Both the position numbers and the translations under genes were made by a program. DNA of 64,000 bases from positions 744,001-808,000 of the forward strand of contig NZ_CP060697.1 of the NCBI RefSeq assembly GCF_014352855.1. The letters run 5' to 3'. How positions within the stretch are numbered: the stretch's first letter is position 1; every line of letters begins with the position of its first letter. Below are positions 1 through 9,915 of the stretch, in pieces. Source of the DNA: Sphingomonas sabuli. Its GTDB lineage: Bacteria > Pseudomonadota > Alphaproteobacteria > Sphingomonadales > Sphingomonadaceae. Below the pieces are notes generated by a model that was given only the letters and a program-made list of their open reading frames with translations, made no database searches and was not told the DNA's origin.

Positions 1-1715
1 AGCGGCTGGATGCTTTTGTCGACGCCGCCTTCGAAGAGCAGTTGGCGCGCAGCCCGGAATTTCTCACCTCGCTCGGCCGCAAGGATCAGTATGACAGGCT
101 CAACAGCTACACCGACGCGCACAGGCTCGAGAGCGTGGCGATCACCAGGCGGCAGCTGGACGAATTGCACGCCCGCTTCGACCCGACACGGCTGACTCCT
201 GCAGGACGCCTGACCTACACGCTGTTCGATTACCAGGCGAAGCAGGACATCGCCGATTCCGATTGGCGCTGGTACGGGTTCGAAGCGAGCGTCAACGGCA
301 GCCCGGCCGGCGAAATTCCCGTCTTCCTGATCAACAACCATTCGATCGGAACCGTTGCCGAGGCCGAGGCCTATAACGCCCGGCTGCGCGAGGTCGAGCG
401 CGTGATGAGCGAAGTCAGCGCCAACATCCGGCAGCAGACGGCGATGGGGATCATTCCGCCGCAGATGAACTTCGCGCCGGTGCGAGACGACGCCAAGGCG
501 GTGCTGGCCGGCGCCCCGTTCACGTCCGGCAAGGACACGCCGGTATTCGCCGACTTCAAGGCCAAGGTCGCAAAGCTCGATGCTCCGGCGGCGGAGAAGG
601 CGCGGCTGGTTTCCGAAGCGCGGGCCGCGCTGACCGGCCCCTTCCAGTCCGGCTATCGCACATTCCTCGCCACGTGGGACTCGATCGCGCCGCAGGCCCA
701 AGGCAACAAGGGTGCGTGGAGCTTGCCCAACGGCGAAACCTATTACGCGCACCAGCTGCGCGACATGACCACCACCGACCTGACCGCGGACCAGATTCAT
801 CAACTCGGCCTGCAGCAGGTGGCCCGAATTCATGGTGAGATGGAGCGGATCAAGGCGCAGGTCGGCTTCACCGGGACGCTGCAGCAATTCTTCAAGGAAC
901 TGACGACCAACCCGAAATACAAATATCCCAATACCGCCGCCGGGCGGCAGCAATATCTGGCCGACGCCAAGGGCTATATCGCGCAAGTCATGGCCGCGGC
1001 ACCGCAATGGTTTCGACGCCTGCCCAAGGCCCCGCTCGACGTCCGCGCGGTCGAACCGTGGCGGCAGGCGACGGCGTCCATCGCCTTCTACAACCGCCCT
1101 TCCCCTGACGGCTCGCGGCCCGGCATCTATTACGTCAACCTCGCCGACATGCGGAACGTGCTGAAGCCGCAGATCGAGGCGATCAGCTATCACGAAGGCG
1201 CGCCCGGCCATCACTTCCAGATCGCGCTGGCCCAGGAGCTTCCCAACGTTCCCAAGTTCCGCCGCTTTAGCGGCTACGGGGCCTATTCCGAAGGCTGGGG
1301 GCTCTATGCCGAGGGACTGGGCAAGGAAATGGGTTTCTATCAGGATCCCATCAGCGAGTTCGGCATGCTGTCGACGCAACTTTGGCGAGCGGTACGACTG
1401 GTTACCGACACCGGCATTCACAGCAAGCGCTGGAGCCGCGAACAGACCATCCAATACTTTCTCGACAACGCTTTGCTGTCGAAAGCGGACGCTACCAAGG
1501 AAGTGGAACGCTATTTCAACTGGCCGGGCCAGGCGACCGGCTACATGGTCGGGCAGCTGAAAATCCTCGAGCTGCGCGCCAAGGCTAAGGCGGCGCTAGG
1601 CTCGAAATTCGACATTCGCGACTTCCATGCCGCGGTGCTGGAAAACGGGTCGCTGCCACTCGACGTGCTGGAGCAAGAAGTGGACGCCTACATCAAGGCG
1701 CGCAGCCAGCGCTAA
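1..1715 (+). CDS. DUF885 family protein, 5' end outside window
   Basis: The reading frame is open from base 3 to a TAA at 1713-1715, giving about 570 visible residues; the true start lies upstream of the window. The hallmark of the family is seen around visible residue 397, HEGAPGHH, followed by YSEGWGLYAEGLG. In this family these resemble metallopeptidase-type His/Glu motifs, but no substrate is established, so I only infer a possible zinc-dependent hydrolase. Members are usually about 600 residues and exported, so probably only the signal peptide and a short segment are missing. The stop codon overlaps the stop of the convergent gene on the minus strand. Confidence 0.9.
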   Translation, partial: RLDAFVDAAFEEQLARSPEFLTSLGRKDQYDRLNSYTDAHRLESVAITRRQLDELHARFDPTRLTPAGRLTYTLFDYQAKQDIADSDWRWYGFEASVNGSPAGEIPVFLINNHSIGTVAEAEAYNARLREVERVMSEVSANIRQQTAMGIIPPQMNFAPVRDDAKAVLAGAPFTSGKDTPVFADFKAKVAKLDAPAAEKARLVSEARAALTGPFQSGYRTFLATWDSIAPQAQGNKGAWSLPNGETYYAHQLRDMTTTDLTADQIHQLGLQQVARIHGEMERIKAQVGFTGTLQQFFKELTTNPKYKYPNTAAGRQQYLADAKGYIAQVMAAAPQWFRRLPKAPLDVRAVEPWRQATASIAFYNRPSPDGSRPGIYYVNLADMRNVLKPQIEAISYHEGAPGHHFQIALAQELPNVPKFRRFSGYGAYSEGWGLYAEGLGKEMGFYQDPISEFGMLSTQLWRAVRLVTDTGIHSKRWSREQTIQYFLDNALLSKADATKEVERYFNWPGQATGYMVGQLKILELRAKAKAALGSKFDIRDFHAAVLENGSLPLDVLEQEVDAYIKARSQR

Positions 1716-2473
1716 CCGGCGAGCAGCGCCTCAATGAAGGTGCGCCCGTATTTCGCGTTCATGTGGAAATTGTCGGTCGGGTGCTCGCCGTCGCCGGCGT
1801 CCTTGAGCCGCGCCGGCGCCTCGGCGAATTCGGGCGCGCTGTAAAAGCCGTCATTTGTCAGGGTCGCGGTCGGCTGCATCTGCAAACCGGGCAAGTCGAC
1901 CCCGTTGGCGCGCAGTGAATCATGAAAGATTTGCAGCAGTTGCGACTCCTCCCCTCGCTCGACCGCCATGCGCCAGGGCTGGCCGCGATCCTCATCGTCG
2001 ACCACCGACTGGGCCGGCATGGGTTCGGGCATGCAGCGCACCGGAGCGTCGGACACGGCGCGCACCAGGGCCAGAACGTCGGCCATCGCCGAACGCTGCA
2101 CCGCGCCCTTCGCAGCGGCCACGAACCCTTCGTGGGAAATGCCGGTCCTATCCGCGTCCGGCGTCATGCGATCGGTGAAGAAGCGGCGGTAAATCTGCAT
2201 CACTGGCCGGATGCCGACGCCCAGCCCGACCAGCCACACCTGGTCGAACGATGACAGGTCGATGTATCCGCGGTCACCCGATGACCGGGCGATCATCCGC
2301 CGCGCGGCGACGTCGTCGGTGACCAGCTTTCCACCCTGCACCCGAAGCGTGCGCATGCGGTCGCGCGGTGCAGTGAAGAAGGTAACCTCTTCAGGCCGCT
2401 CGCCTTCAATCTCGCGCCAGCCATGCGCGAACGCCGCGGCGTGCGAATTTCCCAATATTGCGATCTTGGTCAT
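1712..2473 (-). CDS. SGNH-hydrolase-like protein paired with GSCFA gene
   Basis: A 253-residue protein beginning MTKIAILGNSHAAAFAHGW. The GNSH near the N-terminus looks like the first conserved block of SGNH/GDSL-type hydrolases, and DNFHMNAKYG near the C-terminus resembles their last block with Asp and His. Its start overlaps the stop of the upstream GSCFA gene by 4 bases (ATGA), so the two are almost certainly translationally coupled. No signal peptide is visible. An esterase or acyl-transfer role on a glycan is an inference from the motifs and partner; the substrate is unknown. Confidence 0.75.
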   Translation of the reverse strand: MTKIAILGNSHAAAFAHGWREIEGERPEEVTFFTAPRDRMRTLRVQGGKLVTDDVAARRMIARSSGDRGYIDLSSFDQVWLVGLGVGIRPVMQIYRRFFTDRMTPDADRTGISHEGFVAAAKGAVQRSAMADVLALVRAVSDAPVRCMPEPMPAQSVVDDEDRGQPWRMAVERGEESQLLQIFHDSLRANGVDLPGLQMQPTATLTNDGFYSAPEFAEAPARLKDAGDGEHPTDNFHMNAKYGRTFIEALLAG

Positions 2474-3531
2474 GACTTGGGGGCAAAAGCTTCGAGCAGG
2501 GCCTCTTCGCAGACGACATCGTCATCCTCGTCCGCGTCCTCGACGCGACGGCGCTTTGCGGCGGCTGCCGCCGGCGGGTCGCCGCCGCCATGCTCGGCGA
2601 AAAATGTTTCCATCACCGAATTGACGCCGACCGCCCGCACGGACCGCAGGTTCTTTTCGAAGAAATTGCCCCCCGACAGGCTCGAGGTGATGATCTCGTA
2701 GGACGGGAAGTAATCGACATCGTCATAGGTGTCGGACAGCTTGCCGGCGACGGCGCGCAGAACCGACTTGGAATAGACGGTGGCAGCCATCACGTGCTTG
2801 TCGGTCGCGGTCGCCGTAAGCGGCACGGGCGAGACCGTCAGCAGGAATTTCATGCCCGGGAAGCGTTCCAGCACGAGCGCGCGGACCGCCTCCATGTCGT
2901 CCAGCACCTGCACGTAATCGAGATTGACGAATTCGTATGTCGATGGGTCGAACGACCCGGCGATCGTGCCCGGCGCGGTGGGATAGACCGTTCCGCTCTC
3001 TTTGTGCCGCCAGGTTTCGGTCAGGCCAAGCGTGAAGACCAACAGCCGTGCCTTCTTGAGCAAGGTGCGAATGGCGCTGAGATGCGACTGCCGGTGAGCG
3101 ATGACCGCTTCGCGAGTTTCAAGGCCGTTGGGCTCGACGGAAGGTCGCTGGGCGTCGAAGAAGCGCCCGTCGCGTTCCCACACCGGGTCGTGCGGTTCAA
3201 TCAGGCCAAAGGCTTCACGGAGCAGCTGCAGCAGTTGCGACGACGTGTAGATGTTGCCGTAGCGCCCCGAATAAATGCCGAAGCCGAACTTGGCCGCATC
3301 GTCGGGGAGCATTCCGGGCGGCGGCCGCTCCACGTCGAGCACCTTGTAACCGTTCTTGCGCATGTTGCGGCCGATATGCTGGGCAAAGCAGCTTCCGGCG
3401 GTCATGACCGGCATGTCCTGCGCGATCTCGAACTTCTTCCGGTACAATTCCGGCGCGACCAGTCCGTCGGCTTCGGCCACCCCGGACCGCCAGAACTGGC
3501 GAGGCGAAAGATCGGAATAAGGCGACTGCAT
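2470..3531 (-). CDS. GSCFA domain protein
   Basis: A 353-residue protein carrying the defining motif of the GSCFA family, AGSCFAQHIGR, near residue 45. The family is related to SGNH hydrolases and often lies in polysaccharide loci; its biochemical role is not established. I chose the ATG at 3531 rather than the one 12 bases upstream because GGGAG sits 5 bases before it. The C-terminal tail is unusual: a basic patch (KRRRVED) followed by an acidic run, probably disordered. It is preceded by a nucleotidyltransferase gene on the same strand 67 bases upstream and overlaps the next gene by 4 bases. Confidence 0.85.
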   Translation of the reverse strand: MQSPYSDLSPRQFWRSGVAEADGLVAPELYRKKFEIAQDMPVMTAGSCFAQHIGRNMRKNGYKVLDVERPPPGMLPDDAAKFGFGIYSGRYGNIYTSSQLLQLLREAFGLIEPHDPVWERDGRFFDAQRPSVEPNGLETREAVIAHRQSHLSAIRTLLKKARLLVFTLGLTETWRHKESGTVYPTAPGTIAGSFDPSTYEFVNLDYVQVLDDMEAVRALVLERFPGMKFLLTVSPVPLTATATDKHVMAATVYSKSVLRAVAGKLSDTYDDVDYFPSYEIITSSLSGGNFFEKNLRSVRAVGVNSVMETFFAEHGGGDPPAAAAAKRRRVEDADEDDDVVCEEALLEAFAPKS

Positions 3532-3598
3532 GCTAGCTCCCATATTCGGCTGGACCGTTACTTGAGCCCTCGCGGAAGGGTGTCAATGATCGGACCGG

Positions 3599-4336
3599 TC
3601 AGCGCGCCTCGTCCCAGCCCCGGGCCAGCGCCCGCGCTGGTTCGACGTCCTCGGGGAAGTCGACCTCGCCCCATTGTTCGCCGCTGATGTCCAGCGTCCA
3701 CACGGCGGACTGCTGGGCGATGTGGTGAATGATCCGAAGATACCAGATGGTGGTGCCTTCGGGCGTCCGCATGCCGCGTTCGATCGCTTCGCGAAACTGC
3801 TCGGCACCGCCCGATCGGAAGGCCAGCAATCCGATCGATTCCCCGTTGACGCCGACGCCGATCCGCTTGCCGATTTCCCTGAGCTGGCCGTTTGCGCCGA
3901 CGACGACTTTCATGTCGTCCTCGTCATAGGCGTCCTTGCGGTCGATGGTGACGCAGATGCCGGGCCGGTCGTTGCCCACCACCCGGGCCATCAGCGCATC
4001 CGACACCAAAGTGTCGCCGTTCCACACCAGGCAGTCGCCGGCCAGCTCCTCGCGCGCCAGGAACAGGGAGCCGAGGTTGTCGGCGACCTTGTAGAAGGGA
4101 TTGAACACCGTCCGCACGTCGGGCCCGCCGGTGCGTCGCGCCAGCGCCTGTTCGACCAGGGCGTCGCGGAAGCCCGTCACGACCACCGCCTGCCCAACGC
4201 CATTGGCGGCCAGCGTATCGAGCTGCCTGTCCAGCAGGGTGCGCCCGGCGAAGTCGATCAGGCATTTGGGGCTTTCGTCGGTCAGGTGCCCGAGCCGCGA
4301 CCCCTGGCCGGCCGAAAGGATGATCGCCTTGTCCAC
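3599..4336 (-). CDS. Sugar-nucleotidyltransferase-like protein (NTP transferase)
   Basis: A 245-residue protein with the N-terminal nucleotide-binding signature of NTP transferases, KAIILSAGQGSRLGHLT, followed by SPKCLIDFAGRTLLD. Enzymes with this fold transfer a nucleotidyl group to a sugar phosphate or phosphocholine; the length and second motif fit the phosphocholine cytidylyltransferase-like branch, but the substrate cannot be read from sequence. I chose GTG at 4336, which puts the family motif directly at the N-terminus; a TTG at 4357 would add 7 residues. It is probably the first gene of a three-gene leftward operon with the GSCFA and SGNH-like genes, and is divergent from glnB across about 75 bases. 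Confidence 0.8.
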   Translation of the reverse strand: MDKAIILSAGQGSRLGHLTDESPKCLIDFAGRTLLDRQLDTLAANGVGQAVVVTGFRDALVEQALARRTGGPDVRTVFNPFYKVADNLGSLFLAREELAGDCLVWNGDTLVSDALMARVVGNDRPGICVTIDRKDAYDEDDMKVVVGANGQLREIGKRIGVGVNGESIGLLAFRSGGAEQFREAIERGMRTPEGTTIWYLRIIHHIAQQSAVWTLDISGEQWGEVDFPEDVEPARALARGWDEAR

Positions 4337-4380
4337 GCGCGGGCCTGTGCCTTTCAAATGCGGCGGCGATTGGGCATTAG

Positions 4381-4969
<589 letters not shown>

Positions 4970-5032
4970 TCGGCAATCCACCCTGAAACCAGCGTCCGAG
5001 TTGACCGTTTTGCCCGGCGTTCAACTGACGGA

Positions 5033-5197
5033 GTGCCGGCCACGCTGACCACCATCCTGATCATCCTGCTGATCCTGCTGCTGATCGGCGCCCTGCCCCG
5101 CTGGGGCCACAGCGCCCGCTGGGGCTATGGTCCGTCGGGAATGCTCGGCGTGATCCTCGTGATAGTGCTGATCCTGTTCCTGCTCGGCAAGATCTAG
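5033..5197 (+). CDS. DUF3309 family small hydrophobic peptide
   Basis: A 54-residue reading frame starting at GTG 5033. The pattern is two hydrophobic stretches rich in Leu/Ile/Val separated by a conserved polar hinge, ALPRWGHSARWGYGPSG, and ending LLGKI. I recognise this as the DUF3309 family, whose members are about 50 residues, widespread in Proteobacteria and of unknown function, presumably inner-membrane. A GGAG precedes the GTG closely; a CTG at 5045 would match typical family N-termini more exactly. The stop overlaps the stop of the convergent acetyltransferase gene by 4 bases. Confidence 0.85.
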   Translation: MPATLTTILIILLILLLIGALPRWGHSARWGYGPSGMLGVILVIVLILFLLGKI

Positions 5198-5826
5198 GCC
5201 GTCGGGCTACGTTCACACCTGAGCTCACGAGCCGGATTGCCGACAACGGTCGTGTATGGCGGCACATCCTTGGTGACGACCGCTCCCATGCCGACCACCG
5301 CGCCTTCTCCGATCACGCGCGGCTTGCCCGCTTGCCCCTGCCGTATCGTCGCGCCCGTGCCGATGTAAGCGAAGTTTTCGACATGGACGTTGCCGTTGCA
5401 ACTGACCCTTGGACCGAACGTGACATAATCGCCGATCACACAATCATGGGCGACATAGGAATAGAGGTTGCAGTGGAACTGGCGGCCGATCCGAAGTGGC
5501 ACGGTGACTGTCGAATACGCGCAAAACACCGCGCCCTGCCCGGCAATGGAAGGGTCGGCGATTGCCCGAGGGTCGATCACAGCCTGCGCCACGAGTCCTG
5601 CCTCGAGGCATCGCTTATCCAGCGTCTGCCGTAGCCGGCCGTCAGCGACTGCAAGGACGTAGCGGTCGCCTGGCTTCATATCCGCAATGCGGCAAATTGG
5701 TAGGCCGCAAAGGCTGCCTGTCGCAGCGTCATCGATGAACATGAGGTCGGCTTTCGGATGAGCCAACCGGAGCGGCTGGACGAGTTCCCGTCCGAATCCA
5801 CCGGCACCGTAAATTCCGATGCGCAT
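5194..5826 (-). CDS. NeuD-like sugar O-acyltransferase
   Basis: A 210-residue protein with two parts: an N-terminal nucleotide-binding-like domain (MRIGIYGAGGFGREL) and a C-terminal left-handed beta-helix of hexapeptide repeats (IADPSIAGQGAVF and IGTGATI, then GEGAVVGMGAVVTKDVPP). This architecture is typical of NeuD/PglD-type acetyltransferases, which acetylate sialic acids or amino sugars of surface glycans using acetyl-CoA. The conserved His of the active-site segment is seen in YVAHDCVIGD. No sugar-biosynthesis genes adjoin it, although a nucleotidyltransferase/GSCFA operon lies 1 kb away. Confidence 0.85.
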   Translation of the reverse strand: MRIGIYGAGGFGRELVQPLRLAHPKADLMFIDDAATGSLCGLPICRIADMKPGDRYVLAVADGRLRQTLDKRCLEAGLVAQAVIDPRAIADPSIAGQGAVFCAYSTVTVPLRIGRQFHCNLYSYVAHDCVIGDYVTFGPRVSCNGNVHVENFAYIGTGATIRQGQAGKPRVIGEGAVVGMGAVVTKDVPPYTTVVGNPARELRCERSPTA

Positions 5827-6216
5827 TGGCGCCTCTGCATACCCTAACTAAAGTTAGGATTAACACAAGTTGTTGCCCGCCCGCTAGACGTTGCGGTTCA
5901 CGCTCTGCTCCGCCACCTTGGTGTCGACGTCGTCCGACAGGGCCACCGACGCGGCAAGGCTGCCCGCGCCCATCGCAATCAGGTATACGGTGGTCAGGTC
6001 ATGACCCGGCTGGGAATGGCAGGGCGCGCTGCGTGGTAGGCAGCACCGCCCATGCGCAAGCGCGTGAAGATTTAACGGCGGTCTGGATTCGGGGCCGTCA
6101 GGGCCCGACATATTCGCCTCAAGCCTAGGATTCGCGACAGGCACCGGCTGCTTCTGCAGGAACGGGTGCATGCCGCGCATCCGGGGCATCGAAATCATCG
6201 CACCAGGGAGCAAAGC
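5827..6216. other. Intergenic region upstream of glnA
   Basis: About 390 bases between the divergent acetyltransferase gene and glnA. I expect the glnA promoter(s) here. I looked for a sigma-54 element (GG, 10 bases, GC) and found only imperfect candidates, so none is called. The minus strand encodes a short hydrophobic stretch (VYLIAMGAGSLAASVAL) in the frame ending at 5884, but without a convincing start codon. Confidence 0.5.
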
Positions 6217-7626
6217 ATGGCCGACGCGGGCAAGATTCTTAAGCGCATCAAGGACGAGGAAATCGACTGGGTCGACCTGCGATTTACCGACCCCAAGGGC
6301 AAGTGGCAGCATCTGACCATGACCAGCGGCCTGCTCGACGAGGACCAGCTAACCGACGGCCTGATGTTCGACGGCAGTTCGATCGCCGGTTGGAAGGCCA
6401 TCAATGAATCCGACATGATCCTGAAGCCGGACCTCGATGCAGCCTACATCGACCCGTTCAGCGCAACGCCGATGATGGTCCTCTTTTGCAACGTCGTCGA
6501 ACCGTCGACCGGCGAGCTTTATGGCCGCGATCCCCGCTCTACCGCCACGCGCGCCGAAGCCTACGTCAAGCAGACCGGCATTGGCGACACCGTCTATGTC
6601 GGCCCCGAAGCCGAATTCTTCATGTTCGACGATGTCCGCTTCGAAGACGGCTATGCGTCGAGCTCGTTCAAAATCGACGACATCGAACTGCCGGGCAACA
6701 CCAACCGCGAATATGATGGCGGCAACCTTGGGCACCGGCCGCGCGCCAAGGGCGGATACTTCCCCGTCGCCCCGGTCGACAGCGCGATGGACATCCGCGG
6801 CGAGATGGTCTCGACACTGATCGAGATGGGCCTGCCGATGGACAAGCATCATCATGAAGTCGCCCCGTCGCAGCACGAACTGGGCCTGACCTACGGCAGC
6901 CTGGTCGAAACCGCCGATCGCATGCAGATATACAAGTATGTCGTGCACATGGTTGCGCAGGCGTATGGCAAGACCGCGACCTTCATGCCCAAGCCGATCG
7001 CCAAGGATAATGGCAGCGGCATGCACACCCACATTTCGATCTGGAAAGGCAGCAAGCCACTGTTCGCTGGCGACGGCTATGCCGGCCTGTCGGAAACGGC
7101 GCTCTACTTCATCGGCGGCGTGATCAAGCATGCCCGCGCGCTGAACGCCTTCACCAACCCCACGACCAACAGCTACAAGCGGCTGGTCCCGGGCTTCGAG
7201 GCGCCGGTGCTGCTCGCATACTCCAGCCGCAACCGCTCCGCGTCGTGCCGCATTCCTTACGGCGCAGGCGAAAAGTCGAAGCGGGTCGAGTTCCGCTTCC
7301 CGGATGCCCTGGCCAATCCGTACCTTGCCTATTCGGCGCTGCTGATGGCCGGCATCGACGGCATCCAGAACCGCATCCATCCGGGCGACCCGATGGACAA
7401 GAACCTGTACGACCTGCCGCCGCAGGAACTGGTGGACGTGCCGACCGTGTGCGGCAGCCTGCGCGAGGCCCTGATCGCGCTCGATAAGGACCGCGAATTC
7501 CTGACCCGCGGCGACGTGTTCAGCGACGACCAGATCGACGCCTACATGGAGCTCAAGTGGGAAGACGTGATGCGGTGGGAAACCACGCCGTCGCCGGTCG
7601 AATTCGACATGTATTACTCTTCCTGA
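6217..7626 (+). CDS. glnA: Glutamine synthetase type I
   Basis: A 469-residue ammonium-assimilating enzyme that makes glutamine from glutamate, NH4+ and ATP as a dodecamer. The start at 6217 is set by GGGAG 7 bases upstream and the family N-terminus ([20 protein letters not shown]); upstream in-frame codons do not fit the family. Visible signatures: FDGSSIAGW, the ATP-binding [23 protein letters not shown], and the adenylylation loop NLYDLPPQE with Tyr at residue 398 counting the Met (397 in mature numbering). It should therefore be controlled by GlnE adenylylation and PII, matching the nearby glnB. A strong hairpin follows the stop. Confidence 0.97.
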   Translation: MADAGKILKRIKDEEIDWVDLRFTDPKGKWQHLTMTSGLLDEDQLTDGLMFDGSSIAGWKAINESDMILKPDLDAAYIDPFSATPMMVLFCNVVEPSTGELYGRDPRSTATRAEAYVKQTGIGDTVYVGPEAEFFMFDDVRFEDGYASSSFKIDDIELPGNTNREYDGGNLGHRPRAKGGYFPVAPVDSAMDIRGEMVSTLIEMGLPMDKHHHEVAPSQHELGLTYGSLVETADRMQIYKYVVHMVAQAYGKTATFMPKPIAKDNGSGMHTHISIWKGSKPLFAGDGYAGLSETALYFIGGVIKHARALNAFTNPTTNSYKRLVPGFEAPVLLAYSSRNRSASCRIPYGAGEKSKRVEFRFPDALANPYLAYSALLMAGIDGIQNRIHPGDPMDKNLYDLPPQELVDVPTVCGSLREALIALDKDREFLTRGDVFSDDQIDAYMELKWEDVMRWETTPSPVEFDMYYSS

Positions 7627-7637
7627 TCCCTTACCTG

Positions 7638-7662
7638 CGGGAGCGCTTTTGCGGCGCTCCCG
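7638..7662 (+). terminator. Hairpin after glnA
   Basis: Perfect 9-base inverted repeat CGGGAGCGC / GCGCTCCCG around a 7-base loop, 11 bases after the glnA stop. No T-run follows on the plus strand, so it is either a weak intrinsic terminator or a 3'-end stabilising structure. Confidence 0.6.
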
Positions 7663-7722
7663 CCGAAATGAACCATTCCGTAACCCTCCATCGCTTATCC
7701 GCGGGTGATTGGGGGACGTTGC

Positions 7723-8625
7723 ATGAACCAATTCCGCAACGACATCGTCGGCAAGCCGGCTGCGGAGCTCGTCGTCGGCCGCAAGCGGCCGCGCGCGCGC
7801 GGCGCGTCGGGCTTGTCCGGGCTGGAAGTCAGGCGGAAGGAAAGCCGGCGGTCCGACAGCCGGTCGGGCGACCGCCACCGGCTGGTGACCGAAAGCGTCA
7901 CCGTCCTGCACAAGCGGCGGAAGTACCAGGTTGAGCTGATCAACCTGTCCGGCGGCGGTGCGATGATCGCCGGCGACCTCGAGCCGCGGCTGTGGGATCG
8001 CATCGATGTCGACTTCGGCGAAACCGGACAGCTGGAGGCCGCGGTGCGCTGGGTCAAGAACGGCCGCATCGGCCTGGAATTCGCCCACGAGACCCAAATC
8101 GACTGTTCGCGCGAGGACCAGGACACACTCGTTCGCCGGGCGGTCGAGCAGAACTTTCCCGAAGCCGCCGCCGAGTTGTCGAAGCCGCGCCGGGTCAAGC
8201 CGGAGGAACCGGCCGACGACCCGGCAAGCCGCCGCGAAACCCAGCGCCATCCCCTCATCTGGTCGGGCACGGTGACCGTCAATCGCCAGTCCGCGCCGGT
8301 GCGCATCCGCAATATTTCGGCGCGTGGAGCGCTGGTGCAATCGGACATCAAATTGGTGCCCGGCGTCCTGCTGCTGCTCGATCTCGGCGCGGCGGGATCG
8401 CTCGCTGCCAATGTCGCCTGGGCGTTCGGGGACAAGGCGGGTTTGTTGTTCGATACGGAATTCGACGTACAACGGCTGGCCTCCGCCGCGCCCAAGGTGG
8501 CGGCGGTCGACTGGATGTGCCCGGATTATCTGCGCAACGGCAGCGCCGATCTGTCCGCCAGTTCGTGGAAGCGCGCGTCGCTGGAAGACATTGTCGGCTC
8601 GGGCCGCGCGGGGCTCGCCCGCTAG
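7723..8625 (+). CDS. Tandem PilZ domain protein
   Basis: A 300-residue soluble protein with two PilZ-type domains. The first has an Arg-rich stretch (RSGDRHR) followed by NLSGGGAMI; the second has RRETQRH (RxxxR) followed by NISARGALV, the (D/N)xSxxG signature. Such pairs bind cyclic di-GMP, so this is a probable c-di-GMP receptor acting on motility, envelope or exopolysaccharide. I chose the ATG at 7723, which follows a GGGGGACG stretch, over one 18 bases upstream. It stands between glnA and a convergent transporter and has no evident effector domain, so its partner is not indicated. Confidence 0.85.
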   Translation: MNQFRNDIVGKPAAELVVGRKRPRARGASGLSGLEVRRKESRRSDSRSGDRHRLVTESVTVLHKRRKYQVELINLSGGGAMIAGDLEPRLWDRIDVDFGETGQLEAAVRWVKNGRIGLEFAHETQIDCSREDQDTLVRRAVEQNFPEAAAELSKPRRVKPEEPADDPASRRETQRHPLIWSGTVTVNRQSAPVRIRNISARGALVQSDIKLVPGVLLLLDLGAAGSLAANVAWAFGDKAGLLFDTEFDVQRLASAAPKVAAVDWMCPDYLRNGSADLSASSWKRASLEDIVGSGRAGLAR

Positions 8626-8628
8626 CCG

Positions 8629-9912
8629 TCAATCCTCCAGGATACGGCTGCTGGTCTTCGTCTCCCGCATCGTGACGTATGCCACGAGCGAACAGGCTGC
8701 GAGCACCGAGATATAGATATAGAACCAGCGTTCGTGACCGATGCTCTTGAGCCAGAGCGCGACATATTCGGCGGTGCCCCCGAACACAGTGTTAGCCAGA
8801 GCGTAGGGCAGCGCGACCCCCAGCGCCCGGATATGCGCGGGAAATAGCTCCGCTTTGATGACTGCGTTGATCGACGTGTAGCCGGTGACCATCACCAGGC
8901 TCGCCATCACCAGCATGAACGCCACCGGCACGCTGCGCGCGCTCTCCAGCGCGACGAACAAGGGGTAGGTAAACACGGTCGCGCTGGCGCCGAAGAAGAT
9001 CATCATCGGCTTGCGCCCGACGCGGTCCGAAATCGCCCCGGCCAGCGGCTGGACCAGCATCATGCAGAACAGGCCGGCGGTCATGATCCGCGACGCCGTG
9101 ACCTTGTCGAACCCGCTCGTGTTGATGAGGAATTTCTGCATGTAGATGGTGTAAGCGTAAAAGGCTGCGGTACCGCCGGCGGTGAGCGCGATTACCAGCA
9201 AGGCTTCGCGCGGATGCTCCTTGAACAGGTTGCGGCTGCTCGACTTCGGCCGGTCCACCTGCCCCGCGACGTTGGCGTAACTGAGCGTCTCGTCGAGCCC
9301 CCGGCGTATGACGAAAACGACGACCGCCAACACGCCGCCCATGCCAAAGGCGAGGCGCCAGCCCCATTCGGTGAGCTCCGCCTCGGTCAGGACGCTTTGC
9401 AGGATGACCAGGAAGGCCAGCGCGGTGAGCTGGCCGCCGATGATCGTGACATATTGGAAGCTCGACCACAGCCCGCGCCGGTCGCGGCCGGCCATTTCGC
9501 TCAGGTAGGTCGCGCTCGACCCATATTCGCCGCCCAGACTGATCCCCTGGATCATTCGGGCGACGAGCAGGACCGCGGGCGCCAGGACGCCCGCCTGTTC
9601 ATAGGTTGGAGCGATCGCGATCAGCAGCGACCCGGTGCACATCAGGGTGACCGACAGCGAAAGGCCCGCCTTGCGCCCGCGGTGATCGGCGTAAATGCCC
9701 ATCGCCCATGCGCCGATCGGCCGCATCAGGAAACCGACCGCGAAGACCGCCGCGGCCTGCAACAGCTCGACCGTCGGGTCTTCGGCGGGGAAAAACGTTT
9801 CGGCGAAATAAATGGCGAAGGCAGCGTAGACGTACCAGTCGAACCACTCGACCAGATTGCCGGCCGACCCGCCGACGATATTCTTCAGTCGGCGGGTGTT
9901 GGTCGCTGCCAC
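8629..9912 (-). CDS. MFS transporter, metabolite:H+ symporter type
   Basis: A 427-residue polytopic protein with the N-terminus NLVEWFDWYVYAAFA and the loop DHRGRKAGL, typical of the metabolite:H+ symporter (KgtP/ProP/ShiA) branch of the major facilitator superfamily. A second copy of the loop motif is at ISDRVGRKPMM, consistent with 12 membrane segments. Likely substrates in this branch are dicarboxylates, 2-oxoglutarate or compatible solutes; the sequence does not decide. It lies 3 bases after the stop of an amino acid permease on the same strand, so the two are probably co-transcribed. Confidence 0.88.
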   Translation of the reverse strand: MAATNTRRLKNIVGGSAGNLVEWFDWYVYAAFAIYFAETFFPAEDPTVELLQAAAVFAVGFLMRPIGAWAMGIYADHRGRKAGLSLSVTLMCTGSLLIAIAPTYEQAGVLAPAVLLVARMIQGISLGGEYGSSATYLSEMAGRDRRGLWSSFQYVTIIGGQLTALAFLVILQSVLTEAELTEWGWRLAFGMGGVLAVVVFVIRRGLDETLSYANVAGQVDRPKSSSRNLFKEHPREALLVIALTAGGTAAFYAYTIYMQKFLINTSGFDKVTASRIMTAGLFCMMLVQPLAGAISDRVGRKPMMIFFGASATVFTYPLFVALESARSVPVAFMLVMASLVMVTGYTSINAVIKAELFPAHIRALGVALPYALANTVFGGTAEYVALWLKSIGHERWFYIYISVLAACSLVAYVTMRETKTSSRILED

Positions 9913-9915
9913 CGG

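Noticed and set aside
5884..5990. Short hydrophobic peptide frame on the minus strand upstream of glnA
   Set aside because: The segment looks membrane-like, but the only ATG (5973) leaves 29 residues and cuts the hydrophobic stretch, and there is no ribosome site.
6000..6190. Sigma-54 promoter for glnA
   Set aside because: TGGCAG...GCTGC and GGCAC...GC candidates have the wrong spacing (11 and 8 instead of 10 bases).
6349..8472. Very long open frame antisense to glnA and the PilZ gene
   Set aside because: It is the complement of well-identified genes in GC-rich DNA; the translation is low-complexity and resembles no protein.
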